Source: Saprospiraceae bacterium (GTDB lineage: Bacteria; Bacteroidota; Bacteroidia; Chitinophagales; Saprospiraceae). Taken from it: 64,000 nucleotides of DNA. Below are positions 62,021-64,000 of the stretch, piece after piece (within the stretch, counting starts at the first letter, position 1; each line of letters begins with the position of its first letter). The notes under the pieces are model-generated. The model had not been told where the DNA came from. It did no database searches and saw only the letters and a list, made by a program, of their open reading frames with translations. Made by a program: the position numbers and the translations under genes. The DNA lies in NCBI GenBank assembly GCA_016715465.1, contig JADKAA010000029.1, positions 744,001 through 808,000 of the forward strand, written 5' to 3'.

Positions 62021-64000
62021 ATGGAGTACAACCATCGCGACATAGAAGCCAAGTGGAAAAAATACTGGGAGGATCAAAAAACCTACCAGACCCCCACCGA
62101 GCCATCAAGACCAAAATATTATGTCCTGGATATGTTTCCTTACCCCTCAGGGTCGGGTTTACATGTAGGTCATCCGCTTGGCTATATTGCCTCGGACATC
62201 ATCGCCAGGTCAAAACGACAGCAGGGTTTCAATGTGCTCCACCCGATGGGCTATGATGCTTTTGGTCTGCCTGCCGAGCAGTATGCCATCCAGACCGGCG
62301 TACATCCTGCCGATTCCACGGAAACCAATATCCGTACTTATCGCTCTCAACTGGACAACATTGGCTTTAGTTACGACTGGGACCGGGAGGTAAAAACCTG
62401 CGACCCATCTTATTATAAATGGACGCAGTGGATTTTTATCCAGTTGTATGACCATTACTACGATTACGATGTGGATAAAGCACAGCCATTGTCTGCGCTT
62501 AGGGAAAAACTGGCTGCCTCTGGCAGTGCGGGTGTAAATGCAGCGCACAATCTGGATGCCGCGGTAACGGCTGCAGAATGGTTAAACATGTCGCCATACG
62601 AACAAGATCAGGTCTTGATGAATTACAGATTGGCATACCGGAAGACGGGATACGTCAATTGGTGCGAAGCCCTGGGTACCGTATTGGCAAATGATGAAGT
62701 CAAAGATGGTGTCTCTGAGCGCGGCGGACATCCGGTGGAACGAAGGGCCATGATGCAGTGGTTTCTGCGCATCACCGCCTATGCACACAGGTTGCTCGAA
62801 GACATGAAAGACCTTCAATGGTCTGATGCTCTGAAAACGATGCAACAAAACTGGATTGGCAAATCGGAAGGCGCACAAATGTTTTTTAAAGTACAGCATG
62901 CCGATGTACAAATTGAAATCTTTACTACCCGCCCCGATACCATATTTGGCGCCACCTTTATGGTGCTTGCACCGGAGCACGACCTGGTTTCTTCCCTCAC
63001 TACGGCTGCACAAAAAGCAAATGTAGATGCCTGTATCAATCTGGTTAAAAACAGGTCTGAAAGAGAAAGAATGGCAGAGGTCAAAGAGATGAATGGCGCA
63101 TTTACCGGTTCGTTTGCCATCAACCCTTTTACCCATGAAAACATACCCATCTGGATCGGTGACTATGTACTCAAAGATTATGGCACAGGAGCCATCATGG
63201 CGGTGCCCAGTGACGATGAGCGGGACCTCAGCTTTGCCCAAAAGTATGACTTGCCCGTAATAGATGTGGTAGATAAAAGCGATTACCCGGGCGCATCCCT
63301 GCATGATAAATTGGGAAAGATCATCAACTCAGATTTCCTGAATGGCATGGAAGTACCCGCCGCCATTGAGTTTATGTTTCAGAAAATTGAATCATCGGGT
63401 CTCGGCAGGCGACGCACCAATTTTAAGCTCAGGGATGCCAATTTTTCCAGGCAACGGTACTGGGGTGAACCCATTCCCATTCTATACGACAAAGATGGCG
63501 TTTCCCATGCCCTTGGACTCGAAGACTTACCCCTGGAATTGCCCCCTTTGGATGACTTCAAACCGATGTCAGACGGGCAATCGCCCCTGGCCAAGGCTGT
63601 GGACTGGGTCAAAGTTGACGGCTATACCCGGGAAACCGACACCATGCCCGGCTTTGCCGGATCGAGCTGGTATTTTTTGCGGTATATGGATGCCCACAAC
63701 GACCATAATTTTGCCTCAGCCGAAGCATTGAATTACTGGAAAGAAGTTGACTTTTATATTGGGGGCGCTGAACACGCAGTGGGCCACCTGATGTACTCGC
63801 GGTTCTGGCACAAATTTCTGTACGACAAAGGACTTGTGCCCACTGCTGAACCATTCAAAAAACTTGTCAACCAGGGTATGATCCAGGGCATCATAGAATC
63901 CCTCTATCTGCTGAAGTCAGGCGAAGGACAAGCGCATTTTTACAGTGAGGGTCTGGCAAAAACTATGACAGACAAGGAATTTGCCCTGATACCCGTCCAT
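62021..64000 (+). CDS. leuS: Leucyl-tRNA synthetase, 3' end outside window
   Basis: 660 residues are visible from the ATG at 62021 (MEYNHRDIEAKWKKYW), and the frame is still open at the window edge; a complete LeuS has about 900. The HIGH motif reads HVGHPLGY within MFPYPSGSGLHVGHPLGY. The editing domain has TTRPDTIFGATF and GTGAIMAVPSDDERD; the usual His of the HDxRD motif is replaced by Asp, but both conserved Asp are kept. FSRQRYWGEPIPI and GGAEHAVGHLMYSRFW belong to the catalytic core. KMSKS lies beyond the window. It charges leucine tRNA. Confidence 0.95.
   Translation, partial: MEYNHRDIEAKWKKYWEDQKTYQTPTEPSRPKYYVLDMFPYPSGSGLHVGHPLGYIASDIIARSKRQQGFNVLHPMGYDAFGLPAEQYAIQTGVHPADSTETNIRTYRSQLDNIGFSYDWDREVKTCDPSYYKWTQWIFIQLYDHYYDYDVDKAQPLSALREKLAASGSAGVNAAHNLDAAVTAAEWLNMSPYEQDQVLMNYRLAYRKTGYVNWCEALGTVLANDEVKDGVSERGGHPVERRAMMQWFLRITAYAHRLLEDMKDLQWSDALKTMQQNWIGKSEGAQMFFKVQHADVQIEIFTTRPDTIFGATFMVLAPEHDLVSSLTTAAQKANVDACINLVKNRSERERMAEVKEMNGAFTGSFAINPFTHENIPIWIGDYVLKDYGTGAIMAVPSDDERDLSFAQKYDLPVIDVVDKSDYPGASLHDKLGKIINSDFLNGMEVPAAIEFMFQKIESSGLGRRRTNFKLRDANFSRQRYWGEPIPILYDKDGVSHALGLEDLPLELPPLDDFKPMSDGQSPLAKAVDWVKVDGYTRETDTMPGFAGSSWYFLRYMDAHNDHNFASAEALNYWKEVDFYIGGAEHAVGHLMYSRFWHKFLYDKGLVPTAEPFKKLVNQGMIQGIIESLYLLKSGEGQAHFYSEGLAKTMTDKEFALIPVH

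Noticed and set aside
1..64000. tRNA or rRNA genes
   Set aside because: Reading the gaps on both strands showed no cloverleaf with a T-loop GTTCGA-type core and no rRNA signature; a tRNAscan run would be decisive.

Overview
The window looks like a chromosomal segment from a member of the Bacteroidota, possibly a Saprospiria- or Chitinophagales-like lineage (that finer placement is inference). The evidence is: secreted proteins with C-terminal type A and type B sorting domains of the type IX secretion system; promoters of the TTG-N18/19-TAnnTTTG class; start codons without Shine-Dalgarno sequences; an S46 peptidase; a sigma-54-type regulator with a Bacteroidota-like loop; and a ribosomal operon with no tuf or adk in it.

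Layout. 1-5.3 kb: 3' part of ychF, an AT-rich pair of secreted proteins of unknown function (a Cys-rich lipoprotein and a type IX substrate), then prmC and a LOG-family gene. 5.3-6.6 kb: an NtrC-like response regulator with its own terminator. 7.0-15.6 kb: two tandem giant Cys-rich surface proteins (HYR-like modules, dockerin-like and cohesin-like regions, type A sorting domain), the first broken by a one-base frameshift. 15.8-18.3 kb: a secreted six-hairpin glycosidase and the decayed relic of a GH29 alpha-L-fucosidase. 18.4-21.7 kb: a Dna2-like nuclease-helicase whose last codons lie in a dispersed palindromic repeat. 21.7-22.4 kb: a repeat-rich gap.

22.4-40.9 kb (minus strand): the complete str-S10-spc-alpha ribosomal cluster, rpsL-rpsG-fusA // rpsJ ... 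rpsC / rplP ... secY-map-infA-rpmJ-rpsM-rpsK-rpsD-rpoA-rplQ. A terminator follows fusA, a canonical promoter precedes rpsJ, and a terminator follows rplQ. rpmJ and rpmD are too short for a usual ORF screen but are present.

41-64 kb: a mixed region with an alpha/beta hydrolase, alanine dehydrogenase, a Kazal lipoprotein, membrane and secreted proteins of unknown function, a type B sorted PKD/SprB-like protein, an amidohydrolase, an S46 peptidase, an RluE-like pseudouridine synthase, a convergent fabD-yqgE-ABC-F operon, dapD, a choice-of-anchor V protein, a metallophosphoesterase, a second repeat-rich gap, a DUF2452/TPR/DUF4286 operon and the 5' part of leuS.

Two themes stand out. First, four conserved or paralog-supported genes (HYR protein 1, fusA, an ABC-F ATPase, yqgE) are each interrupted by exactly one missing base in a G/C or A/T homopolymer. 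This points to systematic indel error rather than four real mutations. Second, the two long gene-free gaps (21.7-22.4 and 58.5-59.2 kb) share several families of short palindromic repeats. In one family the hairpin arms differ between copies but still pair, and at two gene ends a repeat supplies the stop codon. No tRNA, rRNA, CRISPR array, transposase or complete mobile element was seen.
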